Below are positions 1 through 8,518 of a stretch of 64,000 bases of DNA, piece after piece. Location of the stretch: contig NZ_JAPNKC010000001.1 of assembly GCF_026626705.1 (NCBI RefSeq), positions 2,852,001-2,916,000 on the forward strand, written 5' to 3'. Source of the stretch: Pyxidicoccus sp. MSG2. GTDB lineage: Bacteria; Myxococcota; Myxococcia; Myxococcales; Myxococcaceae. The position numbers and the translations under genes are program-made. Position 1 is the stretch's first letter, and each line of letters opens with the position of its first letter. The notes under the pieces were generated by a model. It saw only the letters and a list, made by a program, of their open reading frames with translations. It was not told the origin of the DNA and did no database searches.

Positions 1-1101
1 GTCGAGTGGGATGAGGACGCCTGCGACACGCTCCGGAAGAACGCGAGCGCCAGCGCGGTACCCGGCATCGAGCACTGGCGGATTCATCACACCGATGTGC
101 GGCTGCTGCCCTTCGACATGTTCGGCAACGGGGACATCGACCTCGTGGCCGGTGGAGCGCCGTGCCAACCCTTCAGCCTGGGCGGCAAGCACCGCGCGCA
201 GGACGACTCGCGCAACATGTTCCCGGAGTTCGCGCGCGCGGTGAGGGAACTTCAGCCGCGCGCGTTCATCCTGGAGAACGTGAAGGGGCTGCTGCGTGCG
301 AGCTTTCGCAACTACTTCGAGTACATCAAGCTCCAACTCACGTACCCGACGGTCACGAAGAAGCACGCCGAGGACTGGACCGAGCACTTCGCGCGACTGG
401 AGAAGGTGCACACGCGCGGTCGCTTCCCGGGCGTCCACTACAACGTGGTCTCCCAGCTTCTGAACTCCGCCAACTACGGCGTGCCCCAGCTGCGTGAGCG
501 TGTCTTCATCGTGGGCTTCCGCGCGGACACAGGACTGGAATGGACCTTCCCCGAGCCGACGCACAGCGAAGATGCCTTGCTGTGGGACAAGCACATCTCC
601 GGGGAGTACTGGAAGAGGCACGGGCTGCGCCCACGCTCCGCCGAAAAGGCAGTTGCGCTGAGCAGTGTGCGAATGCGCGACCTCGAGGACGGCGAGCCCA
701 TCAAGACGAAGCCTTGGGTAACCATCCGTGATGCCATCGCAGGCATGCCGGCGCCCAGGGCAGACCGCGAATCGAAGGAGTTCAGCAACCACCGGCTCGT
801 TCCCGGGGCGAAGGTGTATCCAGGCCACACGGGAAGCCCCATCGACCAGCCCTCGAAGACGCTCAAGGCGGGTGTCCATGGGGTGCCTGGTGGCGAGAAC
901 ATGATTGCCTTCGAGGACGGCTCGGTGCGGTACCTCACGGTACGCGAGGCGGCACGCATCCAGTCGTTCCCGGACACCTGGCATTTCGAGGGCGCTTGGT
1001 CCGAGGCAATGCGCCAGCTCGGCAATGCCGTCCCCGTGGGACTTGCCCAGGTAGTCGCACGGAGCGTCGCAGCGAAACTGGAGAGCCGCGGTGGCCAGTG
1101 A
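1..1101 (+). CDS. C5-cytosine DNA methyltransferase, 5' end cut by window edge
   Basis: Frame 1 is open from base 1, so the start lies upstream; the visible 366 codons begin inside the SAM-binding half (VEWDEDA at the motif II position). The C5-MTase motifs appear in order: GGAPCQPFS (motif IV, catalytic Cys), ENVKGL (motif VI), QLRERVFIVG (motif VIII), a motif IX region around LTVREAARIQSFP, and QLGNAVP (motif X). It should methylate cytosine C5 in a short duplex site to protect host DNA from the restriction enzyme encoded just downstream. Its stop codon lies inside the next gene, which is typical of a co-translated modification-restriction pair. The target sequence cannot be read from the protein; the family of the partner suggests CCGCGG. 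Family assignment is secure. Confidence 0.95.
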   Translation, partial: VEWDEDACDTLRKNASASAVPGIEHWRIHHTDVRLLPFDMFGNGDIDLVAGGAPCQPFSLGGKHRAQDDSRNMFPEFARAVRELQPRAFILENVKGLLRASFRNYFEYIKLQLTYPTVTKKHAEDWTEHFARLEKVHTRGRFPGVHYNVVSQLLNSANYGVPQLRERVFIVGFRADTGLEWTFPEPTHSEDALLWDKHISGEYWKRHGLRPRSAEKAVALSSVRMRDLEDGEPIKTKPWVTIRDAIAGMPAPRADRESKEFSNHRLVPGAKVYPGHTGSPIDQPSKTLKAGVHGVPGGENMIAFEDGSVRYLTVREAARIQSFPDTWHFEGAWSEAMRQLGNAVPVGLAQVVARSVAAKLESRGGQ

Positions 1102-1750
1102 TTCCGCCGACGAATACAACCCGCTCGACTACGACAACCTGACGAAGCATTGCGTCCAGGAGCTGATGCTCCGGGGCCCCTACTCACTCAACTTCCCGGA
1201 GCCCTTCACCGGCTCTGGCGTCTACGCGATCTTCTACAAAGGGAACCTCGACCTCTACCGACCTATTCGCTCCCCCAAGGCCGACTGGCCCATCTACGTG
1301 GGCAAGGCGGTTCCGAAGGGGGCACGGAAGGGAGGCAAGACCACGGGACCATCGAGAGCGCTCTACACCCGGCTCCGGGAGCACTACGAGTCCATCAAGG
1401 CGGCGAAGAACCTCGACCCCAATGACTTTCTGTGCCGGTACCTCTCGGTGACACCGCTGTGGATCACCATGGCCGAGCGGCTGCTCATCGAGGACTTCCA
1501 GCCCGTATGGAACATCTGCATCGAGGGCTTCGGCCTGCATGACCCTGGTAGCGGTCGGTACAAGGGGAAGCGGAGCTGGTGGGACGTGCTTCACCCTGGG
1601 CGAAGCTGGGCCGGTCGACTCCAAGAAACCCGCAGCGAGGATGAGGCGAAGAAACGCGTGAGGGACTTCTTGAAGGACCGCAAGCCCGGTGCGCGCATGC
1701 CGGCTCTCCGGGAAGACCCTTCGCGCTTCATGCAAGATAACGATGACTGA
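1091..1750 (+). CDS. Eco29kI-type GIY-YIG restriction endonuclease (copy 1)
   Basis: This 219-residue protein starts at GTG 1091, inside the last 11 bases of the methyltransferase gene, so the two are translationally coupled. The GIY-YIG core is visible as GVYAIFY near residue 44 and IYVGKA near residue 69, followed by a conserved Arg/His helix (LYTRLREHY) and the catalytic Glu helix in MAERLLIEDFQPVWN. WWDVLHPGRSWA near the C-terminus is typical of the Eco29kI family, which cuts CCGCGG. It should make double-strand breaks in unmethylated DNA. The length suits the family (about 210-220 residues). Site specificity is inferred from family only. Confidence 0.9.
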   Translation: MASDSADEYNPLDYDNLTKHCVQELMLRGPYSLNFPEPFTGSGVYAIFYKGNLDLYRPIRSPKADWPIYVGKAVPKGARKGGKTTGPSRALYTRLREHYESIKAAKNLDPNDFLCRYLSVTPLWITMAERLLIEDFQPVWNICIEGFGLHDPGSGRYKGKRSWWDVLHPGRSWAGRLQETRSEDEAKKRVRDFLKDRKPGARMPALREDPSRFMQDNDD

Positions 1751-1760
1751 GGGCGTTTGA

Positions 1761-2594
1761 GTGGATCCTACAGAACTGAAGGCACTCGCCAGACGCCTTG
1801 AAGAAGTACTGTCAACCATTCCCGAGAATGCACTTGGGGAATTGACGCGCGGCACCCAAACGCACTTGGACCAGATAGACGGCGTTCTCACGCGCATCCG
1901 AGACCGCCTGTCGCCTCACGCGGCCGCTCAAGAGCCACCATCGTTCTTCGACCCCGCCGATCCTCGTCTCTTTGGCTCGTTCGCTGCGCTGGCGCTCGTA
2001 GGACAGGACCGACATCCCATGGCGTCATTCGGGCGGCCCAAGTTCTACGGCTCTGGCATTTATGCAATCTATTATATTGGTGATTTCGAGCCGTATCATC
2101 TACTTAGCCGGACAGAGCACCCCATCTATGTCGGAAAGACCGATCCTGCCGAGCCCCACGCCAAATCCACGCGAGAGCAAGGCACCAGCCTTTGGGGACG
2201 CCTGACGAAGCATAAGAGCAACATTGGCTTGGCAAGCACTTTGAGACTTGAGGACTTTGAGTGCCGATATCTGGTGGTCGCAAGTGGATGGCAAATCACT
2301 GCGGAGAGCGCACTCATTGGGATGTTCAAACCACTTTGGAACAAAGAGACAAAGGTAGTCCTCGGATTCGGCAAGCACGGCGACTCCGCCGACACTCGCA
2401 AGAACACACGTTCTCCCTGGGACACACTCCATCCGGGACGCAAGTGGGCTGACAACGAAGCGACCAAGAACAGATTTGAAAAGCAGGTGATAGAGGAACG
2501 CATAAAGAAACACTTCGCAGATTCGCCCCCGATCCGAGATGCCGACCAAGTTCTCCGTGCGTTCTTACGAAGCGTGAGCAACCGTACGAAGTAA
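1761..2594 (+). CDS. second Eco29kI-type GIY-YIG endonuclease (diverged copy)
   Basis: This 277-residue protein starts at GTG 1761, 10 bases after copy 1, and shares its layout: SGIYAIYYIG (residues about 95-104), PIYVGKTD, a LWGRLTKHKSNI helix, ITAESALIGMFKPLWN carrying the catalytic Glu, and SPWDTLHPGRKWA. It has an extra N-terminal stretch of about 80 residues (helical, ELKALARRLEEVL) that copy 1 lacks. Codon use is visibly more AT-rich than in copy 1 and the rest of the window, which suggests separate acquisition rather than recent duplication. It may have a different specificity, may pair with copy 1, or may cut another modified form. Family is clear; role is unknown. Confidence 0.85.
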   Translation: MDPTELKALARRLEEVLSTIPENALGELTRGTQTHLDQIDGVLTRIRDRLSPHAAAQEPPSFFDPADPRLFGSFAALALVGQDRHPMASFGRPKFYGSGIYAIYYIGDFEPYHLLSRTEHPIYVGKTDPAEPHAKSTREQGTSLWGRLTKHKSNIGLASTLRLEDFECRYLVVASGWQITAESALIGMFKPLWNKETKVVLGFGKHGDSADTRKNTRSPWDTLHPGRKWADNEATKNRFEKQVIEERIKKHFADSPPIRDADQVLRAFLRSVSNRTK

Positions 2595-2603
2595 CGGAGG
2601 TGC

Positions 2604-2930
2604 TCAGTCGCACGGAGCGGCATCGCCGCCGTGGATGAGCCAGCCCTCGGCAGCTCGCTGGGTAACGACTTCGATGGCCTTCAGGACAGCAGCTGTGAAG
2701 CTCCGGACGGCCAACTTGTGGAGAGGGCCTTCACCTTGCATCAGCACAGACAGCCCCATGGGGTTGCGGTCGAAACGGTATGGCAGGAGATATAGGACGT
2801 CGCCTCCGACCATGCGCATCGCCTCCATTACTCACGTGGCGCGGTACGTGTCAAAGTTCTGCATCACCATCAGGTCGTCTGGGCGAAACGCTGGAACCAG
2901 GTAGTCGTTGACGCACGTGAGGCACACCGC
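2604..2930 (-). pseudogene. IS630-family transposase remnant
   Basis: Read on the minus strand, the stretch before the stop at 2832-2834 gives VPAFRPDDLMVMQNFDTYRA, and the frame after it continues VLYLLPYRFDRNP and ends in AAEGWLIHGGD. These match the IS630 DDE pattern 'LRPGDVVVMDNLxxHK', then 'LPPYSPDLNPIE', then a C-terminal 'xxGWFxHCGY'. The central Asp of VMDN is Gln here and the Glu after NP is Gly, so the catalytic acids are gone. A stop precedes the visible fragment, another interrupts it, and the N-terminal half is missing. No terminal inverted repeats were seen. It sits between the restriction genes and the GHKL operon and marks past transposition there. Similarity was judged from memory of the family. 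Confidence 0.6.
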
Positions 2931-3004
2931 TTACGGAATTCGGCGGCCCCTTCGTTGGAGCAGCTCAGGGTCCGCCTGGAAGCGGAAGGGGAACGAGGTG
3001 GAAG

Positions 3005-4930
3005 ATGAGTAAGCAGCCGTTTGGTTGGAAATTCAGAGAGCCGCAGGAGGACGAAGTCATCCAGGACGCGACGGAGGCCGAGTTCTTCAAGCAGGACGAG
3101 GATCTCCCCGACGCGGTCGTCCGCGAACTCATCCAGAACTCCCTCGATGCCGCCATCAGTCGCGCCGAGCGGGTACGTGTTGACTTCAAGTTCTCTGGCG
3201 CCAAGTACGCGCTCCCCCCGGAGCGCGCGCGGCGATGGTTCGAGTCGCTTCAGCCCTATCTTGAATTCGCGGATAAGGTTCCCAGCGGCTTCCTCTCGGA
3301 GTCCCTGCCCTTCCTCTCAATCGAGGACTTCGGCACGCGCGGGCTGGGAGGTGATCCCAAACAGAGCTGGGACACGCTGGACAAGAACGACTTCTACATG
3401 TTCTGGCGCAACGTCGGGCGCTCATCAAAAAAAGAAGGGGATCGGGGGCGATGGGGGCTGGGCAAAGCGGTCAATCATGAGGCCTCTGGGGTTTCCTCCT
3501 TCTTCGGCATCACCCGCCGCCTGGCTGATGATGCCCTCCTCCTGATGGGCCGTTCGGTCCTCCAGTTTCGAGTCACCAAGGAGCAGCGCTACGATCCACG
3601 CGGTTGGTTCGGATGGTCCGCAGAGAACAAGCCCGGCACCTTGATCATGCCCGTCGCGAACGCGGAGACCCTCGATCAATTCTGCTCCGACTTCCATCTC
3701 TCCCGGAAAGAGCGCCATGGCTTCTCGCTCGTCATTCCGCTGCCGAAGGAGAAACTGACCCACGACGCCGTGGCCCGGGCGGTGGTGGAGAACTATTTCC
3801 ATGCGGTGCTGACCGGCAAACTCGAGGTGCGCGTGCGTGACGGGGACGAGGAGGAGACCGTCATTGACGCGTCCACCATTTACGCACTCGCGCAGCGCTT
3901 CGTAACCAAGGAAGGCCCCGGCCTCGCGAAGATCTTCGAGTTGGCGAAGTGGGGGCACGACCTGCCGGAGGAGGAGTACGTGGGGCTCGGGGAGGTAGGC
4001 CAGCAGCCGCCAGCCTGGAGCCTGGACGTGTTCGCTCCCGCGAGCGAATCTCGTAGCGAGCTACGTGAGCGGTTCCAGTCAAATGGGCGGATTGCCTTCC
4101 GGCTTCCGATCGCCGTCAAGCGAGTCAAGGCCGAGTCTATTCGGACGTCCCTCGCCCATGTGTATCTCGAGCGCGTAAGCGGCGCGGGCTCCACTGATGA
4201 GACGCGAGGCCGGACGATCTTCGTTCGCGAAGGCATGGCTGTTCCCATGGTGCGCCTTAGCCACGAGAGGACCGTTCGCGCGCTTCTCGTCGTGGACACG
4301 CAGCCACTGTCCGCGCTCCTCGGTGACGCCGAGAACCCGATGCATACCGACTGGCTCCAGCGGAACGACAAGCTCCTCGACCGCAACACGAACGGGCCGG
4401 CGACCGTGAGCTATGTGAAGAACGCCGTCCGCGAGATCACCCGGTGGCTGACCGAGGTGGAGGATCAAAAACGCGAGGACCTCCTGATGGACCTCTTCTA
4501 CGTAGAAGAGCCTGGCCCTGGCGTTGGCGTTGAAGAGAACCAGGAAGAGGAGCCCAAGAAGAAGAAGCGCCGGAAGAAGAAGCTAAAGAAGCACACGGGC
4601 CCGAAAGCTCCCACGCCTTACAGCGTCAAGCCGATCAAGGGTGGCTTCGAGGTCACTCCGGTCGAGGGGCTCGTAGCCCCTCCGCGGATCGTGATTCGCG
4701 CCGCCTACGACGCGCGTGACAGTAGTCCGTTCGAAGCCTACCGGCCCCACGACTTCATCATCGACAGCGGAGAGCTGAAAGTAGAGGCGAAAGGCGCTGA
4801 ATACACTGCGAACCTGAACTCCCTCATCATCACGGTGAAAAAGCAGAACTTCCGCGTCACCGTGACCGGCTTCGATACCCGTCGCGACCTGCGCGTCGAG
4901 GGCCGGAAGGCTACTGGGGATGAGCCATGA
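3005..4930 (+). CDS. GHKL (MutL/Hsp90-type) ATPase, first gene of a coupled three-gene operon
   Basis: This 641-residue protein has a Bergerat ATP-binding fold. The N box is ELIQNSLDA (residues 41-49), a degenerate G1 box EDFGTRGLGG spans 107-116, and the G2 lid is GRWGLGK (148-154). A central region (about 200-480) resembles no family I can name. A Lys-rich segment near 520-540 (KKKKRRKKKLKK), preceded by an acidic stretch, could bind nucleic acid and leads to a small C-terminal domain. The stop overlaps the next start (ATGA at 4927-4930), so the products probably work together. GHKL ATPases of this size occur in defence systems beside methyltransferases (for example the MutL-like protein of MZA), but no Z1 or AIPR protein is present here. 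Function is unknown. Confidence 0.8.
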   Translation: MSKQPFGWKFREPQEDEVIQDATEAEFFKQDEDLPDAVVRELIQNSLDAAISRAERVRVDFKFSGAKYALPPERARRWFESLQPYLEFADKVPSGFLSESLPFLSIEDFGTRGLGGDPKQSWDTLDKNDFYMFWRNVGRSSKKEGDRGRWGLGKAVNHEASGVSSFFGITRRLADDALLLMGRSVLQFRVTKEQRYDPRGWFGWSAENKPGTLIMPVANAETLDQFCSDFHLSRKERHGFSLVIPLPKEKLTHDAVARAVVENYFHAVLTGKLEVRVRDGDEEETVIDASTIYALAQRFVTKEGPGLAKIFELAKWGHDLPEEEYVGLGEVGQQPPAWSLDVFAPASESRSELRERFQSNGRIAFRLPIAVKRVKAESIRTSLAHVYLERVSGAGSTDETRGRTIFVREGMAVPMVRLSHERTVRALLVVDTQPLSALLGDAENPMHTDWLQRNDKLLDRNTNGPATVSYVKNAVREITRWLTEVEDQKREDLLMDLFYVEEPGPGVGVEENQEEEPKKKKRRKKKLKKHTGPKAPTPYSVKPIKGGFEVTPVEGLVAPPRIVIRAAYDARDSSPFEAYRPHDFIIDSGELKVEAKGAEYTANLNSLIITVKKQNFRVTVTGFDTRRDLRVEGRKATGDEP

Positions 4931-5745
4931 GCCAGTCCTTCAACTACACCAACCGGGCACTCATCTCGCCCAAGGACGCGGTGATCCGGGTCATGATTCC
5001 CGCCCCCTCCAAGGGCGGCGAGCCTCGGAGCATCCAATTCACTGCGGACACCCAGCTCAAGGAAGACTATGACTTCCCCAACGACGCTCCGCTCGTCATT
5101 GAGGCGTACAGCTACCTCTACTACAAGCGATTCGAGTTCGGCACCGTGGGAAAACCGGGGCCCGTGCCAGGAGCGGAGCCTCACCTGGAGGCGGACGGCT
5201 GGGAGGGCCTACGCTTCCGGCTAAAGGTGATCGACCCTCATCATTCCGGACGCATCCTGGGAGAGGCAGATCGGCTCCGCCCCGTGCTGCTCCGGCCGGG
5301 CCTTGGAGAGGAAGGGGGAGCCAAGCGCCCCTTGCTCAGCGTCACCTCGAGAGACATCGGCCAGCGAGTGTGGATGCTCGAATTCGAGCTCGCCGGCCCG
5401 ACGGTGGTTATCAACAAGGGGAATCCCGAACTGAGACAGCGCATGGAGGCTCAGCTCTATCGATGGCTCGTCTTTCCGGAGGTCATGCAGCGCGTATTGG
5501 AGCGCATCCTCTGCGTTGAGGGCATTGAGTTCGACGGCGCACAGCCGTCCGCCGAGGGTTGGCGCGGCGACTGGCTCAACTTCGCGACCGGCTTGTTTGA
5601 GCCGCCGCCGGCACCGAGCGAGGAGCCGAAGGAAGACCGTCGTAAGTGGGCGGAATGGACGGATCAGGTGGTTCGCCGCCTTTGCGAGCGGCACAACGCG
5701 TGGGACGTTTTCTCGAAGGCTTTCGCGGAAGAGAGCGGGCCATGA
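4927..5745 (+). CDS. uncharacterised protein, second gene of GHKL operon
   Basis: This 272-residue protein overlaps the ATPase stop and the next start by 4 bases at each end (ATGA), so all three genes should be made in fixed proportion. I do not recognise the family. The N-terminal half is beta-rich (VIRVMIPAPS, LVIEAYSYLYYKRFEFG), the middle has hydrophobic strands (RVWMLEFELAGPTVVINK), and the C-terminal half is helical with several Trp residues. No signal peptide, membrane segment or nuclease motif is evident. It may be a structural or adaptor subunit for the GHKL ATPase. Only its existence and operon membership are well supported. Confidence 0.75.
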   Translation: MSQSFNYTNRALISPKDAVIRVMIPAPSKGGEPRSIQFTADTQLKEDYDFPNDAPLVIEAYSYLYYKRFEFGTVGKPGPVPGAEPHLEADGWEGLRFRLKVIDPHHSGRILGEADRLRPVLLRPGLGEEGGAKRPLLSVTSRDIGQRVWMLEFELAGPTVVINKGNPELRQRMEAQLYRWLVFPEVMQRVLERILCVEGIEFDGAQPSAEGWRGDWLNFATGLFEPPPAPSEEPKEDRRKWAEWTDQVVRRLCERHNAWDVFSKAFAEESGP

Positions 5746-6557
5746 CACTGAGGGCATTCACGGAGGAAGGCGTGCGGCGCTTCGAGGATTACATCCTCGA
5801 GCTCCGCAAGGGGACCCAGATTCCGTTTCCAGACGAAATGCTGGAAGGGCCCTTCACGATTCCCATCAGCGCCTCGATCAAGGTGGCGCGAGGAGAGCTT
5901 CCAGATGACAAGTACGAGGCGGCGCAGTACCTGCACACTCTGCTGAAGCCACTCTCCCCCGCCAAGATGAAAGAGCATTCGCGAGGCATCTGGACGTGGC
6001 TGGCGGCGTTCTACTTCGACTCCATCCGGCCCGCGAAGGCAAAGGCGCCTCCGAGCGCCCCGTATCATTACATCTACGAGCAAGGCTGGGCTCGGCGGTA
6101 CCGGCACCTCCTCGCGTTCCCGCACGAGCTCTACAGCCTCTACGGTGTCGATCAGGGGAGCGGACCCGAGAATGTCCGGCTCTTCCTTAATGGATCGGTC
6201 CGGGTCCTCGGTGGAGTCATCGAGCAGCTTGCCTCGCGACAAGAGGTCGTCACCTCTCGCCCTGTAGTCCAAGCGCTGACCGAATTGTATTGGGACGCTG
6301 ATCGGAAAGCGCCCAAGATTGGCATCACGACGGATGATCGCGACCGTTCCAAGCGGAGGAAGATCAAGCGTCAGACCCGAACGAGGAAGTCGAAGCCCCG
6401 GCTCCCTGGCGCGGGCGGCATTGTCCGGTTCGTCAAGGTCTTCTGGCAGCTCCACCTGACCTACGACTTCTATTCGCTCGACGCGGTTCAAATCCTTGAG
6501 TTGCTGCCGCCCGAGTTCGACCACTACCGGAAACCCCTCATCGCCCCGGCGAGATAG
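5742..6557 (+). CDS. uncharacterised protein (possibly DUF6339), third gene of GHKL operon
   Basis: The ATG at 5742 overlaps the upstream stop (ATGA), which fixes the start and gives 271 residues; a longer in-frame ORF from 5646 is ruled out by this coupling. The protein is mostly alpha-helical, with SRGIWTWLAAFYFD near residue 80, an aromatic RYRHLLAFPHELY segment, a basic linker (RSKRRKIKRQTRTRK) near residues 205-219, and a helical end. The pattern reminds me of DUF6339-type proteins found beside GHKL ATPases and cytosine methyltransferases, but I cannot confirm this. The basic linker could contact DNA. No catalytic motif is visible. Confidence 0.75.
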   Translation: MTLRAFTEEGVRRFEDYILELRKGTQIPFPDEMLEGPFTIPISASIKVARGELPDDKYEAAQYLHTLLKPLSPAKMKEHSRGIWTWLAAFYFDSIRPAKAKAPPSAPYHYIYEQGWARRYRHLLAFPHELYSLYGVDQGSGPENVRLFLNGSVRVLGGVIEQLASRQEVVTSRPVVQALTELYWDADRKAPKIGITTDDRDRSKRRKIKRQTRTRKSKPRLPGAGGIVRFVKVFWQLHLTYDFYSLDAVQILELLPPEFDHYRKPLIAPAR

Positions 6558-6563
6558 CCAGGC

Positions 6564-6851
6564 TCAAGCCGTCTGGGCGCGCCCCATGCACTTTCGCAGC
6601 GCGGGCTCGAGCATCCCCGTCCAACGCTCACCCAGGATGGAGGTCGCGCCATTGTGCATGCAGCCGAGCGTGCCTTCGAAATCATGGCTGATATCCAAGC
6701 CAAGGTTGAGGCCGGCGAGGTGGAGTTGCGTTCCGCAAACGGCGTAGACTGCAGGTAGTCCAGACACGCGGACAGGTGCGCCATCCGCATTGAGACTGGT
6801 ACTTCGCAAAAAGTCTGTCGTCGAGACCGGCGAGCTAATGCGTGCGCAGTC
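6564..6851 (-). pseudogene. possible C-terminal gene fragment, unknown family
   Basis: In the gap between the GHKL operon and the monooxygenase, the minus strand has an open frame with normal-looking composition (LNADGAPVRVSG, then LGLDISHDFEGTLGCMH, ending GMLEPALRKCMG). It has no convincing start and a stop lies just upstream, so it reads as the tail of a truncated gene. I do not recognise the family. The rest of the 358-base gap (6558-6915) holds nothing else I can name apart from the promoter region of the next gene. Confidence 0.3.
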
Positions 6852-6915
6852 TCAGTATCCAAGCCTATAGGGGGACTGCCAGACTTGGCTCGCAAGCCGA
6901 CTTCCGGGGGAAGAC

Positions 6916-8499
6916 ATGGCGGCGAACACCAACGAAGTGGACGTCATCATCGCGGGAGGCGGCCCGGTGGGCGTGCTCACCGCCAACCTGCTCGGCCTGC
7001 ACGGCGTGCGGGTCCTCGTCCTGGAGCGCGAGTCCACACCGCACGGTCAGCCGCGCGCCTTCTCCTGTGACGACGAAGCCCTGCGCATCTACCAATCCGC
7101 GGGCCTCATCGACGCGCTGAAACCGGACCTGCGGCAGAGCCGGCGTGTCACGTACACGGGCGTCGGCAACAAGCCCATCGCGGAGCTCCACCTGAGCGAG
7201 GTGGACTTCGGCTTCGGCTACACCCCCATCTGGTTCTTCTACCAACCGCTCCTGGAGAAGGCCCTGCGCGAGGGGCTCGCCCGCTTCGAGCACGCGACGC
7301 TGCGCCTCGGCACGGAGGTGGAGGCACTCGAACAGGCCCCTGCCGGAGTGACGGTGCGCACCCGTGACCTGGCCAGCGGTGAGCGCGGCGCCGTACGCGC
7401 CCGCTACCTCGTGGGGTGCGACGGAGGCCGGAGCACGGTGCGCGGGCTGCTGGGCATCGCCATGGAAGGGCGCAGCTACGAGGAACCGTGGATTGCCATC
7501 TCCGGCACCGTGCCAGAAGACGCCGCCCCGCCCGAGTGCAGCATCGTCTGCGACCCGGAGCGCCCCGGCTTCGTGGGCCGTGGCCCCGTGGGCCAGTTCC
7601 GCTGGGAGTTCCGCCTGCGCCCCGGTGAAACGGGCGAGGAGATGGTCCAGCCCAACTCCGTCCGCCGGCTGATTGCCCCCTACGTCGACCCGGAAAAGGT
7701 GAAGGTCGAGCGCGCCCAGCTCTACACCTTCCGCTGCCTCGTCGCTCCCCGCTGGCGCGAGGGCCGCACCTTCCTCGCAGGTGACGCGGCCCACATGATG
7801 CCGCCCTTCATGGGCCAGGGCCTCGTCTCCGGTCTGCGCGACGCCGCCAACCTCGCATGGAAGCTGGCGCGCGTGATTCACGGCCGCGCCCCCGAAGCCC
7901 TCCTGGACACGTACGACCAGGAGCGCCGCCCGCACGTGCGAACCATGCTCGATGCCACCGTGCGCCTGGGCTACGTGTTCATGGCGCGCAACACACCCAC
8001 CGCCCTGCTCCGTGACACCCTGCTCCGAGGCCTCCAGCGCATCCCCAGCGTGCGCCACTTCGTGGAAGGCTTCCGCTTCAAGCCACCGCCGTCCCTCGAA
8101 GAGGGCTGGCTGCTCGGTGGCCGTCGCTCCGGACGAACGGCTCCGGAGGGCAGCTACTTTCCCCAGCCCAGGGTGCGGCTCGCCTCCGGCGAAGAGCGAC
8201 TGCTCGACGACACGCTGGGCTCCGGGTTCGCCGTGCTGAGCAGGAAGAACGGCCCGGCGACGGAGGCGGCACACGCGCTCGCAGAGGCGCTCGGCGGCAC
8301 GTCCGTCACTGTTGGCCCCCCGGGCGTGCGCAGCACGGACTCGCGCACCGTGGAGGACCACACCGGCAGGCTGGCGGAGTGGTTCACCCGCCACGGCGTG
8401 GACGTCGCGGTGGTGCGCCCGGACCGCTTCGTCTTCGGCGCGGTGCCGCTGGCGCGACTGCCGGAGCTGCGCACCGCCCTGGGCGTGGACCGCACCTGA
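6916..8499 (+). CDS. FAD-dependent aromatic monooxygenase (MhpA/PheA-type)
   Basis: This 527-residue flavoprotein is a class A hydroxylase. It has the N-terminal dinucleotide fold IIAGGGPVGVLTANLLG, the DG motif GCDGGRSTVRG near residue 170, and the second FAD motif GDAAHMMPPFMGQG near residue 290. It should use NAD(P)H and O2 to hydroxylate an aromatic ring; the order resembles 3-(3-hydroxyphenyl)propionate hydroxylase and polyketide-tailoring hydroxylases. The C-terminus is a thioredoxin-like domain ending in ARLPELRTALGVD. No catabolic or biosynthetic partners are adjacent, so the substrate is unknown. ATG 6916 follows a GGGGGAAG ribosome site. Confidence 0.9.
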   Translation: MAANTNEVDVIIAGGGPVGVLTANLLGLHGVRVLVLERESTPHGQPRAFSCDDEALRIYQSAGLIDALKPDLRQSRRVTYTGVGNKPIAELHLSEVDFGFGYTPIWFFYQPLLEKALREGLARFEHATLRLGTEVEALEQAPAGVTVRTRDLASGERGAVRARYLVGCDGGRSTVRGLLGIAMEGRSYEEPWIAISGTVPEDAAPPECSIVCDPERPGFVGRGPVGQFRWEFRLRPGETGEEMVQPNSVRRLIAPYVDPEKVKVERAQLYTFRCLVAPRWREGRTFLAGDAAHMMPPFMGQGLVSGLRDAANLAWKLARVIHGRAPEALLDTYDQERRPHVRTMLDATVRLGYVFMARNTPTALLRDTLLRGLQRIPSVRHFVEGFRFKPPPSLEEGWLLGGRRSGRTAPEGSYFPQPRVRLASGEERLLDDTLGSGFAVLSRKNGPATEAAHALAEALGGTSVTVGPPGVRSTDSRTVEDHTGRLAEWFTRHGVDVAVVRPDRFVFGAVPLARLPELRTALGVDRT

Positions 8500-8518
8500 G
8501 CCCCGATGATGTCCGCTC

